Shown piece by piece: positions 42,379 to 51,969 of a DNA stretch of 64,000 nucleotides (position 1 is its first letter; the number at the start of each line of letters is the position of its first letter). Origin of the DNA: Desulfoferrobacter suflitae (GTDB taxonomy: Bacteria; Desulfobacterota; Syntrophobacteria; Syntrophobacterales; Syntrophobacteraceae); the NCBI RefSeq assembly GCF_022603395.1, contig NZ_JAIBKA010000006.1:186001-250000 (forward strand), in the 5' to 3' direction. The notes under the pieces are model-generated. The model was not told the origin of the DNA, did no database searches, and saw only the letters and a list, made by a program, of their open reading frames with translations. The position numbers were made by a program, and so were the translations under genes.

Positions 42379-42584
42379 CAGCCGCCGGTCCTCCCCTGGC
42401 ATCATCACTGCTGTCGCCGGCTGAGTTGCCGCGGATACACACAGGATTCCCGCCCAAAAGCGATCTCTCCCATTGAAGTTGAATGATTTCCTATGATAAG
42501 AAGATGAGCCGATTTGTTACCTAGCAACACGGTTCGGCACGAATCGTTATTTGTCATCTCTCTTCATATGCGGTGAGACCAGGT

Positions 42585-44027
42585 ATGTTCAAGAAAATAC
42601 TCATAGCTAATCGTGGCGAAATAGCCATTCGCATCATGCGCTCAGCCCAGGAGTTGGGCATCAAGACGGTAGCTGTCTACGAAGAAACCGACAAGACGGC
42701 CATGCACATCATGCGCGCCGATGAAGCATTCTGTATCGGGTCGGGTCCGCGCAAGGATTATCTCAACATCGAACGAATCATAAACGCCGCCAAGGCTACC
42801 GGGGCAGAAGCCATTCACCCGGGCTACGGCTTTCTGGCAGAGAACCCAAACTTTTCCAAGAGGTGCACCGAAGCCGGGCTGGCTTTCATTGGACCGCCGC
42901 CGGAAGTGATCAGCGCCATGGGGAGTAAAGTGATTGCCCGCGGCATCATGACGGATGCCAATATACCTGTGATCGCGGGAACTCCCGTACTGCCGGGGGG
43001 GGATGCGGGCAAGGAGGCAGCCCTGCAGTTTGCCGAACGCAACGGTTTTCCGATCATGATCAAAGCGGTGGCGGGCGGTGGCGGGCGCGGCATAAGGGCG
43101 GTTAAAGACCTCAACGAATTGATCCGGGGACTTGAGCTGGCGCGCTCTGAAGCCCGCATGGCCTTCGGCAACGATGAGATCTACCTGGAGAAAGGATTGC
43201 CCTCACCGCGCCATGTCGAAGTACAGATCCTGGCCGATGAATACGGCAACGTCATTCACCTGGGAACGCGCAACTGTTCCATTCAGCGGCGCCATCAAAA
43301 GATGGTCGAAATCGCTCCGGCATCGCTTCCCGGCCTGATTCAGGAGCAGATCTGCCAGACCGCTACCGAGGCGGCCAAGGCGGCGCATTACGTCAATGCG
43401 GGCACCGTGGAGTTCTTGCTGGATGCTGAAGAGCGCTATTATTTCCTGGAAGTGAACACGCGCATTCAGGTGGAACACACCATCAGCGAAATGATTACCG
43501 GCATCGACATCGTGCGCGAGCAGATCCGCATCGCTTCAGGCAAAGCCCTTTCGTTTTCCCAGCGAGACATCCACTTTCGCGGATACGCCATCGAAATCCG
43601 TATCAACGCAGAAGATCCCAAAACCAATTTCATGGCAAGCCCCGGTGTCATCCAGATCTATCAGTCCCCGGGCGGCCACGGCATACGCCTGGACGGTGCG
43701 GTGTACCAGGGCTATGAGATCCCACGCTATTATGATTCCATGCTGGTCAAGCTGACGGTGTACGGCTTCACCTGGAAAGAAGTGGTGGACCGTTTGCGCA
43801 GGGCCTTGGACGGTTTCGGCATTGCAGGAGTGAAAACCACCATCCCCTTTTACAAACAGATTGTGAATGATCCCGATTTCATTGAGCAGCGCTTTGATAC
43901 TTCCTACATTGAAACGCATCCGCATCTCCTCGAGTATCAGGAAAATGTGCCGGAAATGGAAAAACTCGCGAGTCTTGTTGCCGAAATAAACGCCCTTGGC
44001 CACAACCCCTACGCCGAATCTCCTTAA
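42585..44027 (+). CDS. Biotin carboxylase (pyruvate carboxylase subunit A-like)
   Basis: 480 residues, KKILIANRGEIAIRIMRSAQELG at the start. The ATP-grasp core has GGGGRGIRAV, the EKGLPSPRHVEVQILAD segment, RNCSIQRRHQK, and EVNTRIQVEHTISE, where EMNTRIQVEHP is usual. A GTG four codons upstream is possible. It carboxylates biotin using ATP and bicarbonate. No biotin-carrier domain is fused. The carboxyltransferase-like gene follows 55 bp later, so pyruvate carboxylation to oxaloacetate is the likely task. Confidence 0.9.
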   Translation: MFKKILIANRGEIAIRIMRSAQELGIKTVAVYEETDKTAMHIMRADEAFCIGSGPRKDYLNIERIINAAKATGAEAIHPGYGFLAENPNFSKRCTEAGLAFIGPPPEVISAMGSKVIARGIMTDANIPVIAGTPVLPGGDAGKEAALQFAERNGFPIMIKAVAGGGGRGIRAVKDLNELIRGLELARSEARMAFGNDEIYLEKGLPSPRHVEVQILADEYGNVIHLGTRNCSIQRRHQKMVEIAPASLPGLIQEQICQTATEAAKAAHYVNAGTVEFLLDAEERYYFLEVNTRIQVEHTISEMITGIDIVREQIRIASGKALSFSQRDIHFRGYAIEIRINAEDPKTNFMASPGVIQIYQSPGGHGIRLDGAVYQGYEIPRYYDSMLVKLTVYGFTWKEVVDRLRRALDGFGIAGVKTTIPFYKQIVNDPDFIEQRFDTSYIETHPHLLEYQENVPEMEKLASLVAEINALGHNPYAESP

Positions 44028-44082
44028 CAGGCGGGATGTTTTGCCGGCTTAGCCCAAACCATTTGCAGGAGCTGAATTTATA

Positions 44083-45741
44083 ATGAGCCAACGCGAGCGT
44101 ATTACCCCCAAGATGAAATCCAGGGAAGTCTTGGACTTCCTGCACAGTTCCCCGGGTTACTTCCTTACCAATAATGAGAGGGACGTATCCCAATCGGATT
44201 TTAAAGGACGAATCATGCCGCATACCACTCTCAAGGTGGCCCCTTACCGGGATGAATCGGGTTATTTCGCTTTTGAAATTTCGGGCGGTGCGTCCGTGCA
44301 CGTGGATTTGCTGAGAAAGCAGATCAATCCCTTCGAAAAACTGCGGCTGATCCGCAAAGCCATGCCCAACACCTTGCTGCAAGCCGTCTGCCGGGGGAGA
44401 AACCTGTTTGGCTATCGGCCCTACCCGGATAACGTAATTCGCCAGGCCGTTCGTCTTTTTTCCCGCTACGTGGACGTCTGGCGCGTTTACGATTTTCTAA
44501 ACCACATTCCTAACCTCAAAGTTGTCGCCGAAGAGGTTCAAAAGGCCGGCAAGATTTTGATGCCCAGTATCTGTTTCAGCACGGGAAGGGGACATACCGA
44601 CGAGTTTTACCTGGGCAAGGTTGAAGAGATTCTTTCCACAGTGGGAGAAGATGTGATCCTGGGAATCAAGAACCATTCCGCTGTCGGGTCCCCCGCCCGG
44701 ATAGCGTCCCTGGTCCGCGCACTGCGAGACAGCTTCCCCGGGTTGTTGCTCTCCTACCACGGCCACAATACCGACGGGAACGATCTGAGCCGCATGATCG
44801 CCGCGGTGACAGAAGGAGTCAAAATTGTCGAAGTCGCCGACCACGGATATGGCGGGATGTTCAGCCAGGCACCGGCACTTAGCCTGATTCAGAGCCTGCA
44901 CGACTACGGCATCAAGTCGCCCTGCCTGAAGGTCCATCCGCTGGTCGAAGCTTCAGATATTCTGCGCCGTGAAAGAAGACTTTACGAGCGTTTTGAGACG
45001 CCTTATCGAGGATTCGATCCTACCGTCAAACGCCATAAACTAACTGGCGGAGCCGCCAGTATGGCCTTTGAACAGGCTGAAAAGCTGGGACTTTTGGAGC
45101 GCGTGCACGAGGTGTTCGACGACCTGAGTAAGGTGAACATCGAATTGGGCAACATCTGGTCCGTCACCCCCGGCAGTCAGATCTTGTGGACTACGGCGGT
45201 CAACAATGTCCTGCACGGGCGCTATGAAAAACCATCGGACGACTTGAAGCGACTGCTGCTGGGAAGGTATGGTCCCTTCCCCTTCTACGACCCACAGGAA
45301 TGGATCTATGAGAAGGTCCTGGAATATCAGAGAACGGACGGCAAGAAATGGTATCAGATCCTGGATGATGAGGCGGGCATTCAGCAATTGGCCGAGGAAA
45401 ATTTTGATGCCAAGAGGCAGCAGTTGGAAAGGGAACTGAAACGGTCCGCAACGGAGGAAGAATTGTGCCTGTACGTGCAATTCCCGCGGGATGCCCTGGA
45501 ATATTTTCGCTTCGAGGAGCAGTTCGGCAAGACGTGGCTGCTGCCCCCGGACGTGTGGTTCAAACGGGGCGGATTCGAGGACGGAACCAGAATCACGCTG
45601 CCCGATTATGACGGCAAGACACACTACATTGACCTGGTGTCAACCCGCCGCTCCGGAGATGTAGCCCACACTTCGCTGCTGGTCGATTATCACTTTCAGA
45701 CATACAGTACGGCGCTTCGAACAAAAAAGCTGCAGCCGTGA
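44083..45741 (+). CDS. Pyruvate carboxylase-like carboxyltransferase subunit, no biotin domain
   Basis: A TIM-barrel carboxyltransferase of the PycB/OadA type: RGRNLFGYRPYPDNVIRQ, WRVYDFLNHIPNL, and the HxH metal motif in SYHGHNTDGNDLSRM. The carbamylated lysine position may be GIKNHS. EVADHGYGGMFSQAP replaces the usual GT.SG.SQP. 552 residues end in ALRTKKLQP with no AMKM biotin-attachment domain, so a separate carrier protein is required. The sequence is clearly divergent from typical PycB. Confidence 0.82.
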   Translation: MSQRERITPKMKSREVLDFLHSSPGYFLTNNERDVSQSDFKGRIMPHTTLKVAPYRDESGYFAFEISGGASVHVDLLRKQINPFEKLRLIRKAMPNTLLQAVCRGRNLFGYRPYPDNVIRQAVRLFSRYVDVWRVYDFLNHIPNLKVVAEEVQKAGKILMPSICFSTGRGHTDEFYLGKVEEILSTVGEDVILGIKNHSAVGSPARIASLVRALRDSFPGLLLSYHGHNTDGNDLSRMIAAVTEGVKIVEVADHGYGGMFSQAPALSLIQSLHDYGIKSPCLKVHPLVEASDILRRERRLYERFETPYRGFDPTVKRHKLTGGAASMAFEQAEKLGLLERVHEVFDDLSKVNIELGNIWSVTPGSQILWTTAVNNVLHGRYEKPSDDLKRLLLGRYGPFPFYDPQEWIYEKVLEYQRTDGKKWYQILDDEAGIQQLAEENFDAKRQQLERELKRSATEEELCLYVQFPRDALEYFRFEEQFGKTWLLPPDVWFKRGGFEDGTRITLPDYDGKTHYIDLVSTRRSGDVAHTSLLVDYHFQTYSTALRTKKLQP

Positions 45742-45829
45742 ACTGCGCAGATCCGCCGACCATGCCAGAAAGCTCACTGGGGAGGCGTGGCCTGCAATGT
45801 TCCGGCATCCGGCACTCGAGGCGGCAGCC

Positions 45830-46165
45830 TCAGGCATGCCCCAACAGGCGCATGCGCTCATCCGCCGCGGCAATGCGCTCTTCTTCCAGCTCCGCCCGGC
45901 GCCGCCTCAGGTTTTCAAACCGGTTCAGCGCCTCCCGATATTCCTGAGAATCTTTCCGTTCGCTTGCCAGTTGCTCAATGTGCCTCTTCGTTTCCCTTGC
46001 CTCGTCACCCAATTGCCGGATGCTGCTCAATACCTCTTCTTCCCTTGGGGTAAAAACGGTCCGCCGTGCAGCACAATCGTATCCTGCCGCAGGCTCGTTC
46101 GGGATGGTTTGGCAGCAATCACACGAAACCTGGGCGATAGTCGTCAATGTGTCATTGGTTTGCAT
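45830..46165 (-). CDS. Coiled-coil hypothetical protein, 111 aa
   Basis: Starts MQTNDTLTTIAQVSCDCCQ; AAGGAG lies 11 bases upstream. A CDCC cysteine cluster near residue 15 and a further Cys at 31 are followed by a long heptad-like helix (VLSSIRQLGDEARETKRHIE... LRRRRAELEEERIAAAD). Probably an oligomeric or metal-binding small protein. Function unknown. Confidence 0.6.
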   Translation of the reverse strand: MQTNDTLTTIAQVSCDCCQTIPNEPAAGYDCAARRTVFTPREEEVLSSIRQLGDEARETKRHIEQLASERKDSQEYREALNRFENLRRRRAELEEERIAAADERMRLLGHA

Positions 46166-46430
46166 GGGGATTCACTCCTTCCCGCGTGCTTACAGCTCGC
46201 AAAAATGTTGCAGCAGCCTGCCGGCGTGCGGGCCGAAAACGCCCGGCCGTTAGAAGTTCGTCGCTCCGGCTGTTGGCTGCCAGTACATGTAAAATAATTA
46301 TTTTCGGGAGAATGGAAAGGGTCGTTTCGGCGAGCGCCGAAAGCCAGGCAGGCAGCCCCACCCGATGCATGCCCGCTGCCTTGGCGGTATGTGCCCGCAT
46401 GACAATGGGTTATCGGCAAAACTGCCGAAT
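46166..46430. other. Intergenic DNA holding a dispersed repeat
   Basis: 265 bp without a gene. The right part (46366-46432) is a copy of the repeat at 38755-38826. Confidence 0.45.
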
Positions 46431-46432
46431 TT
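46366..46432. repeat. Dispersed palindromic repeat (copy 2)
   Basis: GCCCGCTGCCTTGGCGGTAT followed by CCGCATGACAATGGGTTATC aligns with 38755-38826 with scattered changes. It abuts the end of the TetR gene. Confidence 0.55.
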
Positions 46433-47096
46433 AAGCCGTCTTGTTCCTGGTGCCATCGAAGATGAGATCGATGGCCTTTGTCAGCTCATCGGGCGAAATG
46501 TTCTGGGACAGCGGCTTGACCACCAGCAGAATTTGCAGGCTGCGCAACAGTCCAACCAGCAGCAGCATAACCCGGTTGAAATCGGCGGTATGCAATTCCC
46601 CCTCGGCCATGCCGTCGCGCAGAATCCGCGATAGGCACTCCTCAAATTGCTGATTTCGCTTTTTCAGATCGTATTCAGGCAGAGCCCCGCGGGGACCATA
46701 GACCATGGAGTTCACCAGACGCAGGAAATCAATGTTTTGGCGGAACGCATGGTAGATTTCAGTGAACACCTTGGACAAGCGGGCACGCATGTTCCCGGGG
46801 GCCGCCGCAGCCTGGTCAAATATGTCAAAAAAAGTCTCGATGGCATCATCCATCAGCTGGATGTAGAGGTCTTCCTTGTTTTTGAAATAGTAGTACAGGG
46901 TCGGCTTGGTGACTCCCGCAGCTTCCACAATTTCCCTGACGGACGTTCCCGTATAGCCTTTATTGGCAAAAAGAGCGGCGGCAGCCTTGAGGATGAGCTC
47001 CTTTTTCCTGAGGTCCTCTTGGAAACCGTTCTTTTCCGTAGATGTCAAGCTCCAGTTGAAAGGGGTTCTTGCCTGATGTTCATAGCTCGAGTGCAT
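46431..47096 (-). CDS. TetR-family transcriptional regulator
   Basis: 221 residues. The helix-turn-helix is clear: ILKAAAALFANKGYTGTSVREIVEAAGVTKPTLYYYFKNKEDLY at about 35-78. The C-terminal ligand domain is helical and unassigned. A possible operator lies 50-63 bp upstream. No divergent gene is present, so autoregulation or distant targets are likely. An internal ATG is absent, so the N-terminal 30 residues are probably real or come from a downstream non-ATG start. Confidence 0.92.
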   Translation of the reverse strand: MHSSYEHQARTPFNWSLTSTEKNGFQEDLRKKELILKAAAALFANKGYTGTSVREIVEAAGVTKPTLYYYFKNKEDLYIQLMDDAIETFFDIFDQAAAAPGNMRARLSKVFTEIYHAFRQNIDFLRLVNSMVYGPRGALPEYDLKKRNQQFEECLSRILRDGMAEGELHTADFNRVMLLLVGLLRSLQILLVVKPLSQNISPDELTKAIDLIFDGTRNKTA

Positions 47097-47145
47097 GGTT
47101 CACCTCTTTCCCGGCATATCCTGTGCGCAACATGGTGGTGTCTTG

Positions 47146-47159
47146 ACTTATCGGTAAGT
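47146..47159. promoter_or_regulatory. Possible TetR operator
   Basis: ACTTATCGGTAAGT carries complementary 5-base ends (ACTTA/TAAGT) and overlaps a TTGACT -35-like element. It lies 50-63 bp upstream of the regulator gene. Confidence 0.4.
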
Positions 47160-47250
47160 ATACAAACAGGGAAAACCCCTGTCAACCTCCAACCACACCG
47201 ACCGATGCCATCGAAAGACTTGCAACTGTCGGGCTGACGGAGCCGAAAGA

Positions 47251-47919
47251 TCAGCGGGCAATCATCGCTCGCATCATGTCACCGGCGTTTTCGGCATGGT
47301 TCGACACATCGCCCAGGTACTCGATCAAACGTGTCAAATGGAAAGCCGAAGTGGAATTTTCAAACGGATAGGAAAGCAGATCGGAGAGCAGTTTTCGTTC
47401 CACCTGATCCGATTGGAACTCATACTCGCGAATTTCTCGAATAGCGTCTTTCACCTTGTCTCTCTGCTCTTCGGAGAAGTTTGAAAAATACAGGGCTGCC
47501 GAATTCACCAGGGGATAGATGGCCTTCAGCACCTCGTTGACTTTTTCCACCATCAACAACAGATCGTCGACCATTTCATCGGGAACATGCGTCTTCCGAT
47601 AGGAAAGCCAGTGCAGCGCATCCTGCACGGAATCCAGGATCTTGTCCTGCTCGCGCAAGTACCAGAGCAGCTGGAATTTGTCCATGGGCATCAGAATTCC
47701 TCGGGGGAGGTGCCCACGGATGTTGCGCTTCACCAGGTCGCCCTGGTTCTCAATGATTGTCACCTGGTTGTGGTGCTTTTCAAATTCCTCGTCACTTTCA
47801 TCCAGATAAGCCAGGATGGCCAGTTGAAAAATCGGACCCGACTCACGAATGTACTCAGCGTGTTTGAGCAGCCCTTCAAAGGGAGACTGGCGAAAAAGTT
47901 TCAACAGAGCTGTACGCAT
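47251..47919 (-). CDS. DUF47 family (PhoU-like) Pit accessory protein
   Basis: 222 residues, all-helical, with the family segments SGPIFQLAILAYLDE, LPRGILMPMDKFQLLWYLREQDKILD and ENAGDMMRAMI. Proteins of this family partner PiT phosphate transporters as PhoU-like regulators. It lies 14 bp after the PiT gene and is clearly co-transcribed. Confidence 0.92.
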   Translation of the reverse strand: MRTALLKLFRQSPFEGLLKHAEYIRESGPIFQLAILAYLDESDEEFEKHHNQVTIIENQGDLVKRNIRGHLPRGILMPMDKFQLLWYLREQDKILDSVQDALHWLSYRKTHVPDEMVDDLLLMVEKVNEVLKAIYPLVNSAALYFSNFSEEQRDKVKDAIREIREYEFQSDQVERKLLSDLLSYPFENSTSAFHLTRLIEYLGDVSNHAENAGDMMRAMIAR

Positions 47920-47933
47920 ATCTTATCTCCAAA

Positions 47934-49157
47934 TCATAAGAAAATAGCTTCCAAGATCTTAAAAATCACCATACATGGTACTGCGGCCAGAGGCAAGGTG
48001 ATGAGCCAGTATAGGGTAATCTTTCCAACCACTTTGAAATCGACGGCGGCCAGTCCTCCAGCCAATCCCACCCCAATGACCGCCCCCACGGCGGCATGCG
48101 TGGTAGAAACCGGCAGTCCCATTTTAGATGCGATCAACACGGATGTGGCGGTGCCAAAATCCACGGAAAAACCGCGGGTATTGGTCAAGGTGGTGATTCT
48201 GGAACCCAATGTTTCGATCACCTTATAACCCCACGTACATACCCCGATGGCGATGAATATCCCTCCCAGAACCAGCAGAAATGTCGGGACGGGAATTGTC
48301 TCGGTCAGAGCGTGAGTCTTGAAGATGATATAGATGCCTGCCACCGGCCCCACGGCATTGGCTACGTCATTGGCACCATGGGCCAGGGCCACGTAGCAGG
48401 AAGTGAGAATTTGAAACTTTTTAAAGATTTCTTCCACGCCGGCTTCCTCCACTTGTCTTATTGTCCTGCTCAACCAGGATCTGGCGCCAACCCCTATCAC
48501 CGTCGCAACAGCCAAAGAGACAATCAGGCCGGATCGCACTCCCATATGCAGATTTTCACCGAGGGGCGTTTTGGTCAAGAGTGAAATCAAGATGATGAAA
48601 ATGGTGCTTCCGAGAAACACGGGAGCCAATTTGAGGGCTGCAAGAAAGGGTTCCGGTCGTCTCAGGATGCTGCCGCGAATGACCACAAAAATCAGATAGG
48701 CCAGCAGCCCGGCAAAAATGGGAGAGATGATCCAGCTGAGGATTATGGCGATGATTTTGCCCCACTGGATGGCACCAAAGCCGCCGGCAATGATGCCGAA
48801 ACCCACCACCGCACCGACAATGGAATGAGTCGTGGAAACCGGGAATTGACTCCAGGTGGCGAAAAACACCCAAAATGCCGCCGACAGCAGTGCGGCGAGC
48901 AGCCCCAGCATCATGACCTGCGGATCGGCAATCACCCGAGCCTCGAGAATTTTATGGAGAATGGTTGAGGTGACATGCGATCCGATTACGGTAGCCCCGA
49001 CAAAATCCAACACCCCGCCGATGATGACCGCCTGCCGCAGGGTGATCGCCTTGGCACCCACGGCGGAAGCCATGGCGTTGGCGACATCGTTTGCACCAAT
49101 ATTCCAGGCCATGTAAACCCCGGCCAGGATTCCAAGCACCAAGATAATTTCAAACAT
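47934..49157 (-). CDS. pit: PiT-family inorganic phosphate transporter
   Basis: 407 residues from the ATG at 49157 (GGAAGGA upstream). It carries the twin signature WNIGANDVANAMASAVGA at the N-terminus and ALAHGANDVANAVGPVAG in the middle, the hallmark duplicated motif of PiT symporters, with about ten membrane segments. It is a low-affinity phosphate uptake system in the inner membrane. It is divergent from phoB, and the Pho boxes between them may serve both. Confidence 0.95.
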   Translation of the reverse strand: MFEIILVLGILAGVYMAWNIGANDVANAMASAVGAKAITLRQAVIIGGVLDFVGATVIGSHVTSTILHKILEARVIADPQVMMLGLLAALLSAAFWVFFATWSQFPVSTTHSIVGAVVGFGIIAGGFGAIQWGKIIAIILSWIISPIFAGLLAYLIFVVIRGSILRRPEPFLAALKLAPVFLGSTIFIILISLLTKTPLGENLHMGVRSGLIVSLAVATVIGVGARSWLSRTIRQVEEAGVEEIFKKFQILTSCYVALAHGANDVANAVGPVAGIYIIFKTHALTETIPVPTFLLVLGGIFIAIGVCTWGYKVIETLGSRITTLTNTRGFSVDFGTATSVLIASKMGLPVSTTHAAVGAVIGVGLAGGLAAVDFKVVGKITLYWLITLPLAAVPCMVIFKILEAIFL

Positions 49158-49315
49158 GCAAATCCTTCCACCCTTGCACAAATATTCCCGGTTGGTGAGG
49201 GCTGTCAGTGTCGCGAATATTGGCAGAGCGGGAGACCGGTGTCAAATTCTCTTTGCCCTCTCATAGTCCCGATTATTCGAAGTTTTGGTTGTTATTTCAA
49301 AGCGTTTGAACGAAA

Positions 49316-49355
49316 ATGTAACACTCCTGTAACATTTCTATCATTGCTTTGTCAC
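49316..49355 (+). promoter_or_regulatory. Tandem Pho box upstream of phoB
   Basis: Four 7-bp half sites at 11-bp steps: ATGTAAC, CTGTAAC, CTATCAT and TTGTCAC. These match the PhoB consensus CTGTCAT in spacing and sequence. The array ends 45 bp before phoB. PhoB autoregulation and control of the divergent pit genes are inferred. Confidence 0.8.
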
Positions 49356-49399
49356 AATGAATTGTTTTGCTGGTCGTCTGAACCTGACAGGAGGGCCCC

Positions 49400-50083
49400 A
49401 TGGCCAAGACGAGTGTCCTGATTGTTGAGGATGAAGCAGATATTTTAGAATTGTTGAAATATACTATTCAAACGGCAGGTTTTGAGGTTTTAACGGCTGA
49501 GGACGGATATGCAGCTCTGAGTTTGGCCAAACGCCGGCTGCCCGATCTCATTTTACTCGATCTCATGCTGCCGGGATTGGATGGATTTGAGATTTGCAAA
49601 GAACTGAAACGATCCTCCGAGACCAGGCACATCCCCATCATTATGCTTACGGCCAAAGGTGAGGAAGTGGACCGCATCGTTGGACTCGAGCTGGGTGCCG
49701 ACGACTACGTGGTGAAGCCGTTCAGCCCCCGCGAGTTGACCTTGCGGATTCGAGCCGTGCTGCGCCGGTCGGGGCTGGAAGAAAGCATGACCCCCATCTG
49801 GCAGCAACAGGGGCTGAAAGTCGACATGCAAGCCCATAAGGTCACCATTGACCAAGAAGAAATCGTACTCACGGCAACCGAATTCAAGCTGCTGGTGGAA
49901 CTGATCCGCAGCGGCGGCAAAGTCCAGACGCGCGATCAGTTGCTTGACCGGGTCTGGGGGTATCAATTTGAGGGCTATGCGCGCACCGTCGACACGCATG
50001 TGCGCCGCTTGCGGCAGAAGCTGGGGCACTATTCGGACTGGGTGGAAACCGTGCGCGGTGTGGGCTATCGCTTTAAAGAGTAG
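49400..50083 (+). CDS. phoB: Phosphate regulon response regulator PhoB
   Basis: 227 residues. The receiver domain has VEDEAD acidic pocket residues, phospho-acceptor Asp54 (LLDLMLPG), MLTAKG and the conserved KPF lysine. The C-terminal winged helix shows TATEFKLLVELI, LLDRVWGY and TVDTHVRRLRQKLG of the OmpR/PhoB class. AGGAGGG precedes the ATG. The sensor gene starts 3 bp after it. Confidence 0.96.
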   Translation: MAKTSVLIVEDEADILELLKYTIQTAGFEVLTAEDGYAALSLAKRRLPDLILLDLMLPGLDGFEICKELKRSSETRHIPIIMLTAKGEEVDRIVGLELGADDYVVKPFSPRELTLRIRAVLRRSGLEESMTPIWQQQGLKVDMQAHKVTIDQEEIVLTATEFKLLVELIRSGGKVQTRDQLLDRVWGYQFEGYARTVDTHVRRLRQKLGHYSDWVETVRGVGYRFKE

Positions 50084-50086
50084 CGG

Positions 50087-51883
50087 ATGGATAATCTTTT
50101 CAACTCGAAAATGAAGTTGCTGGGCTTTTTTTGGTCGTTCCTGCTCGCTGTTCTGCTGCTGGTGTGCTGGTTCTACTACCGCAACCTCAAGCAGGAGATC
50201 AGTGCAGAGGCCCACAAGAACGCCATACAGAACCTCGAGCTCATTCATGGGATGCTGCAGCGCGACGCTGATATCAACGATCAGCAGGCCCTACAGCGCT
50301 ATTTGCGGCGCATCGGCAGCCGCATGAGCTTTCGTATCACATATGTTGCCAGGGGCGGCATGGTCATTGCCGACTCCCAAGTGCCCCTGTCGAGCCTTGC
50401 CAGTCTGGACAACCACGCCGTCAGACCGGAAATCGTGGCGGCCCAGGAACAGGAGGTTGGTCTTTCAACCCGCTACAGCCGAACATCCCAACAGGAACTG
50501 ATTTATGTCGCCAAGGCCATTCAACCAAGCGGGGGCATCCCTCCGGGGGTCCTTCGGCTGGCGGTTCCCTGGTCCGACTTTCGGGCGAGGTTCGACAGGT
50601 ACAGTCGGACTTTTGTGTGGGTCATGCTGCTTGCCTTTGCAATCATCGCACTGCTCAGCTACCTTCTCACTCGTCAATTGGACAAGCCCGTAAACACCAT
50701 GATCGCTGCCATGAACGCAATAGGCGAGGGGAACTACGGACAGCGTCTGCACTTTCAACCCGGTCACGAGTTTTACTCTCTTGCCGGGTCCATCAACGCC
50801 ATGGCCGACATGATCAGCCGGCAAATCCACACCATCACCGGCCAGAAGCAGCAGCTTGAGGCGGTCTTCCACGGCATGAAGGAAGGCGTGATGGTGCTGG
50901 ATGCACAGGGCAAACTCAGCGGTGTAAACCGGGCTATGGCGGAGATCATTCCCAACGTTTCCCAAAGCATCGGCCGCCGGCCGCTGGAAGCTACCATGAG
51001 CCTGGAATTACAGAGGGCCTGCGATTATGTGCTGTCTCCTTCCAGTGATTTGGACAGCTATCCTTATATGCTGCAGATCACCCTGCACGCTGGGGAAAAC
51101 ATTTATGACGTCAACATCGTCCGGTTGCAGGACCCGCAAGGGGGCATTGGGGCCATCGTGGTGTTTCACGATATCAGCGAGCTCAAGCGCCTGGAGAAAG
51201 TACGCCAGGACTTTGTCGCCAATGTCTCCCACGAGCTGCGCACTCCGCTGACATCCATCAAAGGATACGCGGAAACGCTCCTCGCCGAACACGAACAGGG
51301 TCCCCAGCCCCTTGCTTCGTTCCTTTCAGTTATACTGAAAAACACCAACCACATGGTCAAAATGGTAGACGATTTGCTCCAACTGGCCAGGCTTGAAGCG
51401 CGCTCACACCTGGAAGGAGCCGCGGCGGTCAATGCGGCAGAAGCGCTGGCCGCTGCCTGGAAAGCCTGTGAGCCGCTGGCGCAATCAAAACAGGTCAGAC
51501 TGACTCACTCCCTGCCGGCTGAGGGGCTGCAGGTAACGGTCGACTTCGACCAGCTCGTGCAGGTTTTTCGCAATTTGTTGGAAAATGCGGTTAGGTACAG
51601 TCCCACAGGAGAGATCATCGAGGTGGGTTACACCGATGACCCGAAAAAGGTGACCTTCAGCGTGCGGGATGATGGACCGGGGATCCCCGGACAGCATCAG
51701 CACAGAGTTTTCGAGCGCTTCTACCGCGTCGAAAAGCACCGCGGCGCTCAGCCGGGCAGCACCGGCTTGGGATTATCCATCTGCCGCCACATCATTCAGA
51801 ACAATGGCGGCAGGATATGGGTTAAAAGCCCGGTTGATTTCCAGGAGAATGGAACCATTTTCTATTTCACTTTATTTCATTGA
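50087..51883 (+). CDS. phoR: Phosphate regulon sensor histidine kinase PhoR
   Basis: 598 residues. Two membrane segments (~10-30, ~180-202) flank a periplasmic domain of ~150 residues, larger than in E. coli PhoR. A HAMP linker, a PAS domain (~260-370) and then HisKA with the H-box FVANVSHELRTPLTSIKGY (His ~382) follow, ending in the ATPase domain (NLLENAVRYSP, DDGPGIP, GSTGLGLSI). It phosphorylates PhoB under phosphate limitation, with PstB and PhoU encoded just downstream. Confidence 0.95.
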   Translation: MDNLFNSKMKLLGFFWSFLLAVLLLVCWFYYRNLKQEISAEAHKNAIQNLELIHGMLQRDADINDQQALQRYLRRIGSRMSFRITYVARGGMVIADSQVPLSSLASLDNHAVRPEIVAAQEQEVGLSTRYSRTSQQELIYVAKAIQPSGGIPPGVLRLAVPWSDFRARFDRYSRTFVWVMLLAFAIIALLSYLLTRQLDKPVNTMIAAMNAIGEGNYGQRLHFQPGHEFYSLAGSINAMADMISRQIHTITGQKQQLEAVFHGMKEGVMVLDAQGKLSGVNRAMAEIIPNVSQSIGRRPLEATMSLELQRACDYVLSPSSDLDSYPYMLQITLHAGENIYDVNIVRLQDPQGGIGAIVVFHDISELKRLEKVRQDFVANVSHELRTPLTSIKGYAETLLAEHEQGPQPLASFLSVILKNTNHMVKMVDDLLQLARLEARSHLEGAAAVNAAEALAAAWKACEPLAQSKQVRLTHSLPAEGLQVTVDFDQLVQVFRNLLENAVRYSPTGEIIEVGYTDDPKKVTFSVRDDGPGIPGQHQHRVFERFYRVEKHRGAQPGSTGLGLSICRHIIQNNGGRIWVKSPVDFQENGTIFYFTLFH

Positions 51884-51969
51884 AGAAACTGACTTGTTTG
51901 AACGAAGATTTGATTTTGGACTCGGTTTCTTTTGCTTTCTTATTTGACGGTTGGCCAGAGGACAGATAG

